Positions 50,378-59,388 of a stretch of DNA of 64,000 nucleotides are shown here, piece after piece (within the stretch, counting starts at the first letter, position 1; every line of letters begins with the position of its first letter). The notes below the pieces were generated by a model, which was not told the origin of the DNA, ran no database searches, and saw only the letters and a list, made by a program, of their open reading frames with translations. The DNA is from Sphingobium sp. Leaf26 (GTDB lineage: Bacteria; Pseudomonadota; Alphaproteobacteria; Sphingomonadales; Sphingomonadaceae), in contig NZ_LMKV01000031.1 of assembly GCF_001421665.1 (NCBI RefSeq), forward strand, positions 78,447-142,446, written 5' to 3'. The translations under genes and the position numbers were made by a program.

Positions 50378-50574
50378 AAGATCAGGTCGCCATAAATATC
50401 AATCATGCTTTACTAGATATTGGACACGAAATAGACAACTGCCCATAGGCCGCTTCAAGGGTGGCGTTTTGAAACCATAATAGATGCCTTCGCACAGCAT
50501 GACGCAGGACATGGCGGTTCGACCGCCTGTATGCGTTGTTCCCCGTGCGGCCCTGGTTAAACGGAGAGGCGGAT

Positions 50575-50604
50575 ATGCACGACCGGCGGTTCTGGCCGGC
50601 GTGA
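50575..50604 (+). CDS. possible 9-codon leader peptide before RND operon
   Basis: MHDRRFWPA is encoded just after GGAGAGGCGGAT, a far better ribosome site than that of the RND permease, which starts at a TTG 20 bp after this stop. A small hairpin, GGCGGT-TCG-ACCGCC (50513-50527), lies upstream. Such an upstream frame could set translation of the efflux genes, for example in response to ribosome stalling. It may also be a chance frame. Confidence 0.25.
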   Translation: MHDRRFWPA

Positions 50605-50623
50605 CGAGTGCGGGAGTCCTGGT

Positions 50624-53600
50624 TTGATCGGTATCGTCAAGGTTGCGCTGCATCGGCCGTTGACCTTCATCGTGATGGCGATCCTGATCGCGATCGTCGG
50701 GATCATGGCGGCGGTGCGCACCCCGGTCGATATCTTCCCCAATATCCGTATCCCGGTCATCGCCGTGGCCTGGCAATATTCAGGCCTGCCGCCGGAGGAT
50801 ATGAGCAACCGGATCGTCACCCCCTATGAGCGGGTGCTGACCACGACGGTCAACGATATCGAACATATCGAAAGCCAGTCGATGCAGGGCATCGGCATCG
50901 TGAAAATCTACTTCCAGCCCGGCGCCGACATCCGCACCGCCACCGCGCAGGTGACGTCGGTGTCGCAGACGGTGCTGCGCCAGATGCCGCCAGGCGTCAC
51001 CCCGCCGCTCATCCTGAACTACAGCGCGTCGACCGTGCCGATCCTGCAACTGGCGCTGTCGGGGCAGGGCCTGTCGGAACAGCAATTGTTCGACCTCGGC
51101 CAGAACCAGGTCCGGCCGCAGCTCGTGACCATTCCGGGCCTTGCCATGCCCTTCCCGTCGGGCGGCAAGCAGCGACAGATTCAGATCGACCTCAATCCGG
51201 TCGCGCTCCAGTCCAAGGGGCTGACCGCGCAGGATGTCGGGACCGCGATCGCCGCGCAGAACCAGATCAATCCGGCCGGTTTCGTGAAGATCGGCGCGAC
51301 GCAATATAGCGTGCGGCTGAACAATGCGCCGGGTACGATCGAGGCCCTGAACGATCTACCTGTGAAGGTGGTGAACGGTGCCACCATCTATATGCGCGAC
51401 ATCGCCTATGTCCGCGACGGCAACGGCCCGCAGACCAATGTGGTCCATGTGGAAGGCCGCCGGTCGGTGCTGCTGACCGCGCTGAAGAACGGCGCGACGT
51501 CGACGCTGGCGATCGTGGACGGCGTGAAGGACACGCTGCCCAAGATCAGCGAGACATTGCCCGATAGCCTGAAGATCCTGGTGATCGGCGACCAGTCGCT
51601 GTTCGTGAAGGCGGCGGTCGAGGGCGTGATCCATGAAGGCGCGCTGGCTGCGGCGCTGACGTCGCTGATGATCCTGCTATTTTTGGGAAGCTGGCGGTCG
51701 ACCGTCATCATCGCGCTGTCCATACCGCTTGCCATCCTCGCGGCGGTGGCGGCGCTGGCGATGTTCGGCCAGACGCTGAACGTCATGACGCTGGGCGGGC
51801 TGGCGCTGGCGGTCGGCATCCTGGTCGATGATGCCACGGTGACGATCGAAAATATCAACTGGCATCTGGAACAGGGCAAGGGGGTGGTGGAATCCATCCT
51901 GGACGGCGCGGCGCAGATCGTGACGCCGGCTTTCGTATCGCTGCTGTGCATCTGTATCGTGTTCGTGCCGATGTTCTTCCTGCCGGGGGTCGCTGGCTTC
52001 CTGTTCGTGCCGATGGCGCTCTCTGTCGTGTTCGCGATGATCGCCTCCTTCATCCTGTCGCGGACGCTGGTGCCGACCATGGCCATGTATCTGCTGAAAC
52101 CCCATGTGGAGCATGGCGATGCACATATGGCGGGCAGCGCCATGTCGCGGAACCCGCTGGTTCGGTTTCAGCGCGGCTTCGAACGGCAATTCGAAAAGGT
52201 CCGCAGCAACTATGTCAGCTTGCTGCGCGGAGCGCTGAATGCGCGCAAACCCTTCCTGCTGGGCTTCATGGGGATCGTCATCCTGTCCTTCGCCCTGTTG
52301 CCGATGCTGGGCAGCAACTTCTTCCCGGCGGTGGATTCGGGCCAGATCGCCATGCATGTCCGCGTGCCGGTGGGCAGCCGTATCGAGGATACCGCCGCCC
52401 GCTTCGAGCGGATCGCCAGCGCGGTGAAGGATATGGTGCCGGCGCAGGAACTGGGCGCCATCACCGACAATATCGGCCTGCCGGTCAGCTCCATCAACAC
52501 CGTCTATAACAATAGTGGCACGATCGGTCCGCAGGACGGCGACATGATGATCGCGCTGAAGCACGGCCATCGCCCGACCGACGAGATCGTCGGCAAATTG
52601 CGCGAGGAATTGCCCCGTCGCTTCCCCGGCACGACCTTCGCGTTCCTGCCGGCCGACATTACCAGCCAGATCCTGAATTTCGGCGCGCCCGCCCCGATCG
52701 ACATCCAGATTGCGGGCAAGAATGCGGCGGCCAACCGCGCCTATGCGCAGAAGCTGCTGGCCAAGGTCGCGACCATCCCCGGTCTGGCCGACGCACGGAT
52801 CCAACAGCCGGGCCGGTCGCCGCAGCTTAACGTCGATGTCGATCGCAGCCGGGCGGGCCAATATGGCCTGACCGAACGGGACGTGACGACCAGCCTTGCC
52901 AGTTCGCTGGCGGGCACCGCGCAGACCGCGCCGGTCTTCTTCGTCGATCCCAAGAGCGGCGTTTCCTATCCGGTGGTGGCGCAGGCGCCCGAATATCTGA
53001 TGGGGTCGATCAGCGACCTGTCGAACGTGCCGGTGTCGGCAGCCGCCAGCGCCAATGGCGCGGTGCAGCCGCTCGGCGGCCTTGCTACGATCGAGCGGTC
53101 GAACACGGTGCCGGTGGTGTCGCACTATAATATCGCGCCGGTGCTGGATATCTATGCCACGGTGCAGGGTCGTGACCTGGGCGCGGTGGCGGGCGACATC
53201 AATGCCGCCATCAAGTCGCTGGAGAAGGAAGAGCCAAAGGGCGCGACCATCACCATGCGTGGTCAATATGCGACCATGAACACTGCCTTTTCTGGCCTGG
53301 GCTTCGGTCTGGCGGGCGCGATCGTGCTGATCTACCTGCTGATCGTCGTCAATTTCCAGAGCTGGGTTGACCCGTTCGTCATCATCACCGCCTTGCCCGC
53401 TGCGCTGGCCGGCATCGTATGGATGCTGTTCGTGACCGGCACCACTTTGTCCGTTCCAGCCCTGACCGGTGCGATCATGTGCATGGGCGTCGCCACCGCC
53501 AACTCGATCCTGGTTGTCAGCTTCGCGCGGGAGAAGCTGGCCGAGCTGGGCGATGCCACCGCCGCCGCGATGGAAGCCGGCATGGTCCGCTTCCGCCCGG

Positions 53601-53821
53601 TGCTGATGACCGCGCTGGCGATGATCATCGGCATGGGTCCGATGGCGCTGGGACTGGGCGAAGGCGGCGAGCAGAATGCGCCGCTGGGCCGGGCAGTGAT
53701 CGGCGGCCTGATCTGCGCGACCATCGCCACCCTCTTCTTCGTCCCCGTCATCTTCAGTTTCGCCCACCGCCGCCACAAGGCCGCCGACCCCCAGATGGAA
53801 ATGCAGCCCAGCCATGTCTGA
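50624..53821 (+). CDS. RND efflux transporter permease
   Basis: A 1065-residue inner-membrane RND pump. It has a first helix near residues 10-30 (HRPLTFIVMAILIAIVGIMA), a porter domain (TPVDIFPNIRIPVIAVAWQY), and the proton-relay pair Asp-Asp in helix 4 (VGILVDDATVTIENINWH). The second half repeats the fold, with GAIMCMGVATANSILVVSFA in the C-terminal membrane part. The TTG start is chosen because it gives the family N-terminus MIGIVKVALHRP. The adaptor start overlaps its stop by 8 bp. It would expel toxic organic compounds by proton antiport with the adaptor and outer-membrane genes that follow. Confidence 0.93.
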   Translation: MIGIVKVALHRPLTFIVMAILIAIVGIMAAVRTPVDIFPNIRIPVIAVAWQYSGLPPEDMSNRIVTPYERVLTTTVNDIEHIESQSMQGIGIVKIYFQPGADIRTATAQVTSVSQTVLRQMPPGVTPPLILNYSASTVPILQLALSGQGLSEQQLFDLGQNQVRPQLVTIPGLAMPFPSGGKQRQIQIDLNPVALQSKGLTAQDVGTAIAAQNQINPAGFVKIGATQYSVRLNNAPGTIEALNDLPVKVVNGATIYMRDIAYVRDGNGPQTNVVHVEGRRSVLLTALKNGATSTLAIVDGVKDTLPKISETLPDSLKILVIGDQSLFVKAAVEGVIHEGALAAALTSLMILLFLGSWRSTVIIALSIPLAILAAVAALAMFGQTLNVMTLGGLALAVGILVDDATVTIENINWHLEQGKGVVESILDGAAQIVTPAFVSLLCICIVFVPMFFLPGVAGFLFVPMALSVVFAMIASFILSRTLVPTMAMYLLKPHVEHGDAHMAGSAMSRNPLVRFQRGFERQFEKVRSNYVSLLRGALNARKPFLLGFMGIVILSFALLPMLGSNFFPAVDSGQIAMHVRVPVGSRIEDTAARFERIASAVKDMVPAQELGAITDNIGLPVSSINTVYNNSGTIGPQDGDMMIALKHGHRPTDEIVGKLREELPRRFPGTTFAFLPADITSQILNFGAPAPIDIQIAGKNAAANRAYAQKLLAKVATIPGLADARIQQPGRSPQLNVDVDRSRAGQYGLTERDVTTSLASSLAGTAQTAPVFFVDPKSGVSYPVVAQAPEYLMGSISDLSNVPVSAAASANGAVQPLGGLATIERSNTVPVVSHYNIAPVLDIYATVQGRDLGAVAGDINAAIKSLEKEEPKGATITMRGQYATMNTAFSGLGFGLAGAIVLIYLLIVVNFQSWVDPFVIITALPAALAGIVWMLFVTGTTLSVPALTGAIMCMGVATANSILVVSFAREKLAELGDATAAAMEAGMVRFRPVLMTALAMIIGMGPMALGLGEGGEQNAPLGRAVIGGLICATIATLFFVPVIFSFAHRRHKAADPQMEMQPSHV

Positions 53822-55007
53822 TATCATCCCGGAACAGAATCAATCCGTCACCGGCCCGGACAGCCGAACGCTCAAGCGCATCGGGATCGGCGCCGCCGTG
53901 ATCGCCATCGCCGTCGTGGGCATCGGCATGGCGACTCGGATCAGCGCGACCAACGAACTGCGCGGCACCGCGGAAAAGGCCGCCATTCCTTCCGTCGCGC
54001 TGGTGTCGCCGAAACAGGATGCGAAGGGCGGCGCGCTGGTGCTGCCGGGCAATGTTCAGGCCTATAACAGCGCCGCCATCTATGCCCGGACCAACGGCTA
54101 TGTCAGCCGTTGGCTGGCCGATATCGGCGACAATGTGCGTGCCGGCCAGTCGCTCGCCGTGCTGGACGCGCCGGAAATCGACCAGCAACTGGCGGCTGCG
54201 CAGGCCGATTACCAGACCGCACTGGCGCAGCAGCGACTGGCCGGCACGACCGCCAAACGCTGGGCCATGATGCTGGCCAAGGATGCGGTGTCGAAACAGG
54301 AATCGGACGAGAAAAATGGCGACCTGGCCGCGCGATCGGCCGTCACCAACGCCGCGCTGGCCAATGTGAAGCGCCTGCGCGCCTTGCAGGGCTTTACCCG
54401 GCTGGCGGCGCCGTTCGACGGCGTCGTGACCAGCCGCTCGGCGCAGATCGGTGCGCTGGTGGTGGCCGGCAATGCCGCGTCGCAGCCCCTGTTCACGGTG
54501 TCCGACGTGCATCGCGTGCGCATCTATGTCCGCGTGCCGCAAGGCTATTCGGCGCAGGTGACGCCGGGCATGGCCGCCACGCTGACCCTTCCCGAATATC
54601 CCGGCCGCACCTTCACCGCCAGGCTGACCAGCAGCGCCGGCGCAGTCGATGCGCAATCGGGCGCGGTGCTGGTACAGTTGCAGGCCGACAATCCCGATCG
54701 GGCATTGAAGCCGGGCGCGTTCGCGCAGGTCAGCTTCAATGTCGGCCAAGGCGGTGGCAATGGGATGTCCCTGCCGGGCAGCGCCATCCTCTATGGCAAT
54801 GACGGCCCGACCGTGGCGCTGGTAGGCCGCGACAATCGCGTGACCGTGCGCGCCGTCACCATCAGCCGTGACGAGGGCGCGACCGTGCTGGTATCGGGCG
54901 GCATCAAGCCGGGCGACAAGGTGATCGATTCCCCGCCGGATTCGATCCAGTCCGGCGATAGGGTGAGCGTGGCGTCAGGCGGCAAGGGGACGGCGCATGC
55001 GGGGTAA
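53814..55007 (+). CDS. RND efflux periplasmic adaptor (membrane fusion protein)
   Basis: A 397-residue membrane-fusion protein. It is anchored by an N-terminal helix (RIGIGAAVIAIAVVGIGMAT). A lipoyl/barrel-sandwich part (LPGNVQAYNSAAIYARTNGY, VRAGQSLAVLDAPEIDQQLA) leads to a hairpin domain, then RLAAPFDGVVTSRSAQIGAL, a beta-barrel domain and a membrane-proximal domain ending in GIKPGDKVIDSPPDSIQSGD. It has no lipobox. It overlaps the permease by 8 bp and the outer-membrane gene by 11 bp, so all three are one transcript. Confidence 0.92.
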   Translation: MSDIIPEQNQSVTGPDSRTLKRIGIGAAVIAIAVVGIGMATRISATNELRGTAEKAAIPSVALVSPKQDAKGGALVLPGNVQAYNSAAIYARTNGYVSRWLADIGDNVRAGQSLAVLDAPEIDQQLAAAQADYQTALAQQRLAGTTAKRWAMMLAKDAVSKQESDEKNGDLAARSAVTNAALANVKRLRALQGFTRLAAPFDGVVTSRSAQIGALVVAGNAASQPLFTVSDVHRVRIYVRVPQGYSAQVTPGMAATLTLPEYPGRTFTARLTSSAGAVDAQSGAVLVQLQADNPDRALKPGAFAQVSFNVGQGGGNGMSLPGSAILYGNDGPTVALVGRDNRVTVRAVTISRDEGATVLVSGGIKPGDKVIDSPPDSIQSGDRVSVASGGKGTAHAG

Positions 55008-56409
55008 GCGGGTACGGCGCGCGCTGACCGGTCTGAGCCTTGGCCTGTTGGGCGCCTGTTCGATGGCCCCGGCCTATCAACCGCCGCAGATCGCCGCGCC
55101 GGAAATCTACAAGGAAATGGCAGGCTGGACCCAAGCGAAGCCGATGGACGCCGCGCCACGCGGGCCGTGGTGGAGCATGTTCGGCGACCCGGTGCTCGAC
55201 GATCTGGAAGCACGGGCGGAAGCGGCCAGCCCGACGCTGGCGGCAGCGCTGGCCCGTTACGATCAGGCGCGCGCGGTGGCGCGGGTCGAAACGTCGGACC
55301 TGATCCCGACCATCAATGTCGGCGTCGATGGCAGTCGCCAGCGCGTATCGGGCAATCGCTTCCAGGGCAATGGCGCCCCACGAACCTATAATGACTATTC
55401 GGTCGGTGCGGCGCTGGACTATGAACTGGACCTGTGGGGCCGCGTCCGCAACAGCGTGAACGCCGCGCGGGCCGACGCGCAAGCGAGCGAAGCCGATCTC
55501 GCTGCCGCACGGCTCAGCCTCCAGGCGTCGGTGGCCGATGCCTATGCACGGCTGCGGGGCCTGGACGCGCAGGCGGACCTGCTCCGCCGGACGGTCGAGG
55601 CGTTCGATCGCGCTTATCGACTGACAGACACGCGCCATGAAGGCGGTATCGCATCGGGCATCGACGTCAACCGAGCGCGCACGACACTGAGCAATGCCAA
55701 GTCGCGGATGTCGGCGGTCGCCAACGAACGGGCGGCGACCGAGCATGAACTGGCGGCACTGACCGGGACGGTCGCCTCCAATTTCTCGATCGCGCCAAAG
55801 GTGCAGCCACTCGGCGCGCCCGATGTGCCGGCCGGTGCGCCCTCTACCCTGTTGCAGCGGCGGCCGGACGTGGCGGCTGCGGAGCGGCGGATGTTCGCCA
55901 TGAACGCCCGCATCGGCGTGGCGCGCGCGGCCTATTTCCCGTCGCTGACGCTGGGACTGAGCGGTGGCTGGCAGACGACCCATGGCCAGTTGCTGACGGC
56001 GCCCAACAATGTCTGGGGCCTCGGCCCGCTTGCCGCCGCGCTTACCCTGTTCGATGGCGGCCGACGCAAGGCGCAGGTCAAATTGTCGCGCGCCGAATAT
56101 GAGGAACAGGCGGCCAGCTATCGCGCGACCGTGCTCGGCGCCTTTCGCGAGGTGGAGGACGGGATTGCCGCGCTACGGCACCTGTCGGTCCAACTCGTTG
56201 ACCAGCGCGACGCGGCGCAGGCCGCGCAGCGAACCAGTGACCTGGCCCTCACCCGCTATCGCGATGGTGCGTCCGACTATCTGGAAGTCGTCACAGCCCA
56301 GACCGATGCTCTCGATGCCCAGAGCGCTTTGCTGAGCGCGGAAATTTCGCGAATGCGTGCCAGCATAGCACTGGTCAAGGCTGTAGGCGGTTCGACCAGT
56401 CCGGCCTGA
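54997..56409 (+). CDS. outer-membrane efflux lipoprotein (NodT family)
   Basis: A 470-residue TolC-like channel lipoprotein. The signal peptide has lipobox LLGAC with Cys21 as the acylation site. WWSMFGDPVLDDLEARAEAA is the typical NodT-type first repeat, DYELDLWGRVRNSVNAARAD marks the first barrel/helix repeat, and LLQRRPDVAAAERRMFAMNA leads the second. It forms the trimeric exit duct of the RND pump. It starts inside the adaptor gene (11-bp overlap). A GC-rich hairpin lies 15 bp after the stop. Confidence 0.92.
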   Translation: MRGKRVRRALTGLSLGLLGACSMAPAYQPPQIAAPEIYKEMAGWTQAKPMDAAPRGPWWSMFGDPVLDDLEARAEAASPTLAAALARYDQARAVARVETSDLIPTINVGVDGSRQRVSGNRFQGNGAPRTYNDYSVGAALDYELDLWGRVRNSVNAARADAQASEADLAAARLSLQASVADAYARLRGLDAQADLLRRTVEAFDRAYRLTDTRHEGGIASGIDVNRARTTLSNAKSRMSAVANERAATEHELAALTGTVASNFSIAPKVQPLGAPDVPAGAPSTLLQRRPDVAAAERRMFAMNARIGVARAAYFPSLTLGLSGGWQTTHGQLLTAPNNVWGLGPLAAALTLFDGGRRKAQVKLSRAEYEEQAASYRATVLGAFREVEDGIAALRHLSVQLVDQRDAAQAAQRTSDLALTRYRDGASDYLEVVTAQTDALDAQSALLSAEISRMRASIALVKAVGGSTSPA

Positions 56410-56423
56410 TCGGGACGGAAGGT

Positions 56424-56449
56424 GGACGGCGACATGGCGGTTGCCGTCC
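56424..56449 (+). terminator. hairpin after RND operon
   Basis: GGACGGC (56424-56430) pairs with GCCGTCC (56443-56449) across a 12-base loop, 15 bp after the last efflux gene. There is no U-tract, so termination strength is uncertain. Confidence 0.45.
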
Positions 56450-56527
56450 GCTCTCGACACTATTCCGCCCCTTTCTTCTATCCTGCATCCTTGCAGACTG
56501 CGGTCGTCCGGCACGACAATTGATGAC

Positions 56528-56555
56528 ATGCAGCAATCGTTGCGATGCAGCAATC
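56528..56555. repeat. direct repeat ATGCAGCAATC x2 upstream of mucR-like gene
   Basis: Two perfect 11-bp copies of ATGCAGCAATC (56528-56538, 56545-56555) are separated by 6 bp, so starts are 17 bp apart. They lie 148-175 bp upstream of the MucR-like start, in a 293-bp gap with no other gene. Tandem phasing of this kind suits a regulator that binds repeated half-sites, perhaps autoregulation. Confidence 0.45.
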
Positions 56556-56702
56556 ATCACCCGGATGTCTATGCCACGAATAGTCCGAAAAACCTCTCTC
56601 GACGCCACTTTGACAACTGGCCGAGATCACGGCACAAGAAGCGCTGGCCCATTCGATAAGGACGCACAATGCTGGGCCATTTTGTCTGGATAGGATATTA
56701 TC

Positions 56703-57455
56703 ATGGCCGACGCCGAACAGCCCGATTATACGAGCCTGACCGTCCAGTTGCTGAGCGCTTATGTCGCCAACAACATAGTCGCCAGTGAAGATCTGGCCAC
56801 ATTGATTCAATCGACGCGCGCTGCATTGATCGCCGAAACTGCACCAGCCGAACCGGAAACGGTCGAACATGTCCCTGCGGTCAGCGTGCGCAAGAGCATC
56901 GCCTCGCGCGACCATATATTGAGCCTGATCGATGGACGGCCGTACAAGACGCTGAAACGGCACCTGGCAACGCATGGTCTGACCCCGGCCGATTATCGTG
57001 CCCGTTATGGCCTGCCCGAAACCTATCCAATGGTGGCGCAGGCCTATTCCGACCAGCGCCGCGCCGTGGCGCAGAAGCTGGGCCTGGGCCAGCGCGGTAC
57101 GCAGGCGCGCATCGCGGCTGCATCCGCCGCCGCTCCGGTTGCCGAGGCCAAGGCTTCCGCGCCGGAGGCCAGCACCGACAAGGCGACAAAGCCCGCCACC
57201 ACTTCCCGGAAAAAAACCAGTGCCAAACCCGCTGCTGCCCCGACTGCCAGCGTGCCGGCCGTGAGCGAAGCGCCGGCAGCCAAGCCCGCCGCGAAAACAG
57301 CCGCGCGCAAGCCCAAGGCCGCAACGCCGGCAAAGTCCGCGCCGGTTGCTGCGGAACCGGCCAAGGCCAAAAGCGCCGACATGGCACCCGCCGCGACGAA
57401 GGCACCGCGCAAGAAGCTGGGTATCAAGGCAGCGAAGGCCAGTGCCGCATCCTGA
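56703..57455 (+). CDS. MucR/Ros-family regulator with histone-H1-like tail
   Basis: A 250-residue protein. Residues 1-132 are a MucR/Ros domain (SIASRDHILSLIDGRPYKTL, RHLATHGLTPADYRARYGLP, ETYPMVAQAYSDQRR, GLGQRG). MucR proteins are H-NS-like silencers that bind AT-rich DNA and oligomerise through the N-terminus. Two features are odd. The zinc-finger Cys-x2-Cys/Asp is Ser74-Leu-Ile-Asp77, so only His87 and His91 plus Asp remain of the ligands. Residues 133-250 form a low-complexity Ala/Lys/Pro tail like histone H1 or AlgP. It stands alone downstream of the efflux operon and convergent with the quinate operon. Confidence 0.85.
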   Translation: MADAEQPDYTSLTVQLLSAYVANNIVASEDLATLIQSTRAALIAETAPAEPETVEHVPAVSVRKSIASRDHILSLIDGRPYKTLKRHLATHGLTPADYRARYGLPETYPMVAQAYSDQRRAVAQKLGLGQRGTQARIAAASAAAPVAEAKASAPEASTDKATKPATTSRKKTSAKPAAAPTASVPAVSEAPAAKPAAKTAARKPKAATPAKSAPVAAEPAKAKSADMAPAATKAPRKKLGIKAAKASAAS

Positions 57456-57495
57456 TCGAATGCAGGCGCCGCACCCACGCACGGTGCGGTGCCCG

Positions 57496-59367
57496 TCAGG
57501 CCGGATCGGTGGCGGCCAGCTTATAACGTTCCTGCGACGCCAGCCGAATGCTGGCATTGGGCGCGCCATAGCCTTCATAACCGTGGCGCTCGACAAATTC
57601 GAAGAAGAAGCGCTTGTGGAAGGCACGGCTGTAGAGTTGGAGATAGTCGCCGCCGGTACCGTCCGCATCATAGAAGATGTGCGCCCCCGCCAGTGCTTCG
57701 CGCCGTTGCTCGTCAAGGCCGAAACGCGCCGCGACATCATCATGATAATTGGCAGGGATCGGCAGGATTTCCGCACCGCCGCGTACCATATCGGCGGCAC
57801 GCGCCAGCAGGTCGGGGCTGGCGAGCGCAATATGCTGATAACCGCCGCCGACATTATGTTCGACAAAGCGCGACGACAGCGTACCGACCGCTTCGGAAGC
57901 GTTGAGGGTGATGCGCAGCGCCCCGTCCGCCGATTGCAGCGGCTGGCTGAGCACCAGTCCCGACGGGTCGATCACATCCGCCTGGAAACTTTGCTGCAAG
58001 CCGAACAGCGAGCGCCAATAGAGCTGCCAGGACAGATATTCCTCGATCCGCACGACGGCGGCGAGATGGTCGATACTGAGCGGTGCCGCGTCCACCATGG
58101 CACCGGTCGGGCGGAACTCACGGTCCCACATGGCGTCGACTTCGTCTTCACCGATCAGATAGACCAGACTTCCGCCAATACCGCGCAGGGCAGGGAAAGC
58201 GAGGTTGCCCGGTGCGTCACGATCATCCGCCGCGGCAATGCCAAGATGATCCGCGCGCGTGGCGACCGCATCGCGATCCGGGACCACCAATCCGACAGCA
58301 CAGATGGACGGACCATGGGCGACCCGGAAGTCATGGCCAAAGCCCTTTGGCTGAGCGTTGATGACCAGATTGACCGATCCCGCCTGCCAGCGGCTGACCG
58401 CCTTGGTCGGGTGAAGGCCGGTACGCACGAAACAGAGCGAGCCGAACATCTCCTCCAGCGCGGCGACATCCCCGTCGTCGACCGCAAATTCCACGAATTC
58501 GGGGCGCGCATAGGCCGGCGGCGCTGGCGTAGCGGCGGGCCGGTCCAGCAGGCGCAGCGCCGCATCCTCGACATGGCGCAGCGAACGCAACCCGTCAGCC
58601 GCGATCAGGTCGGCGGACCATCCACGGAAACGGTCGTTGAAGATTTCGAGCGAGAGTGGCCCGGTATAGCCTGTCGCCAGTATCTCGGCGACATAGTCTT
58701 CCACCGGCAAGCCACCCTGCCCCGGAAAATTGCGGAAGTGGCGGCTCCAGTAGAGCAGGTCCATGTCCAGTTTCGGCGCGTCGGCCAATTGCACGAATGC
58801 GATCTTTTCGCCCGGAATGGCGCGGATGCTGTCGCTGGGAATGTTACGCGACAAGGAATGGAAACTGTCGAGGATGATGCCGACATGGGGATGGTCGACC
58901 GCCTCCACGATCGACCAGGCGTCCCGATGGTCGAAGACATGACGACCCCAGGCAAGCGCTTCATATCCCACGATGATATCGTAGCTGGCGGCCAGTTCGC
59001 CCAGTTGCTGGAAGTCCGCGACGATGCGGTTGCGCTCCCCCAGCGCATGGGGTGAACAGTTGGAGCAGACGAGGATGTGGCGGGCGCCGAGGTCGCCCAT
59101 CAGGTCGAATTTCGCCGCCGCCCGGTCGAAGGCGCGCTGGCGCATGGCGCCGGGCATGCCCTCAAAATCACGAAACGGCTGGTAGAGCATGCAGGACAGG
59201 CCAAGATCGTCCAGCATCGCCCGCACTTCGCGCGGACGCAGCGGTGAAGCGATCAGGTCATTCTCGAAAATCTCTATCCCGTCGAAGCCGGCGGCGGCGG
59301 CGGCGCGCAATTTTTCTTCCAGCGTCCCGCTCAGCGATACGGTGGCAATGCCGAATGGCAGGGTCAT
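57496..59367 (-). CDS. quiC: 3-dehydroshikimate dehydratase (DSD-HPPD fusion type)
   Basis: A 623-residue two-domain enzyme of the QuiC1 type, converting 3-dehydroshikimate to protocatechuate. The N-terminal TIM barrel (about 1-280) has metal ligands Glu136 (VGYEALAW), Asp167 (IILDSFHS), Gln193 (FVQLADA) and Glu241 (SLEIFND); each is two residues later than the ligands known for Pseudomonas QuiC1 (Glu134, Asp165, Gln191, Glu239). The C-terminal half (about 290-615) is a 4-hydroxyphenylpyruvate-dioxygenase-like domain (VGGGYQHIALASPD). It is the last gene of the leftward operon and feeds the protocatechuate pathway, which is not in the window. Confidence 0.92.
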   Translation of the reverse strand: MTLPFGIATVSLSGTLEEKLRAAAAAGFDGIEIFENDLIASPLRPREVRAMLDDLGLSCMLYQPFRDFEGMPGAMRQRAFDRAAAKFDLMGDLGARHILVCSNCSPHALGERNRIVADFQQLGELAASYDIIVGYEALAWGRHVFDHRDAWSIVEAVDHPHVGIILDSFHSLSRNIPSDSIRAIPGEKIAFVQLADAPKLDMDLLYWSRHFRNFPGQGGLPVEDYVAEILATGYTGPLSLEIFNDRFRGWSADLIAADGLRSLRHVEDAALRLLDRPAATPAPPAYARPEFVEFAVDDGDVAALEEMFGSLCFVRTGLHPTKAVSRWQAGSVNLVINAQPKGFGHDFRVAHGPSICAVGLVVPDRDAVATRADHLGIAAADDRDAPGNLAFPALRGIGGSLVYLIGEDEVDAMWDREFRPTGAMVDAAPLSIDHLAAVVRIEEYLSWQLYWRSLFGLQQSFQADVIDPSGLVLSQPLQSADGALRITLNASEAVGTLSSRFVEHNVGGGYQHIALASPDLLARAADMVRGGAEILPIPANYHDDVAARFGLDEQRREALAGAHIFYDADGTGGDYLQLYSRAFHKRFFFEFVERHGYEGYGAPNASIRLASQERYKLAATDPA

Positions 59368-59388
59368 GGCAGGCCTCTCCTTCTGTCT

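Noticed and set aside
51677..53827. A 716-codon minus-strand frame inside the RND permease
   Set aside because: Antisense shadow of a well-conserved pump gene; composition is Arg/His/Asp-rich and has no motif.
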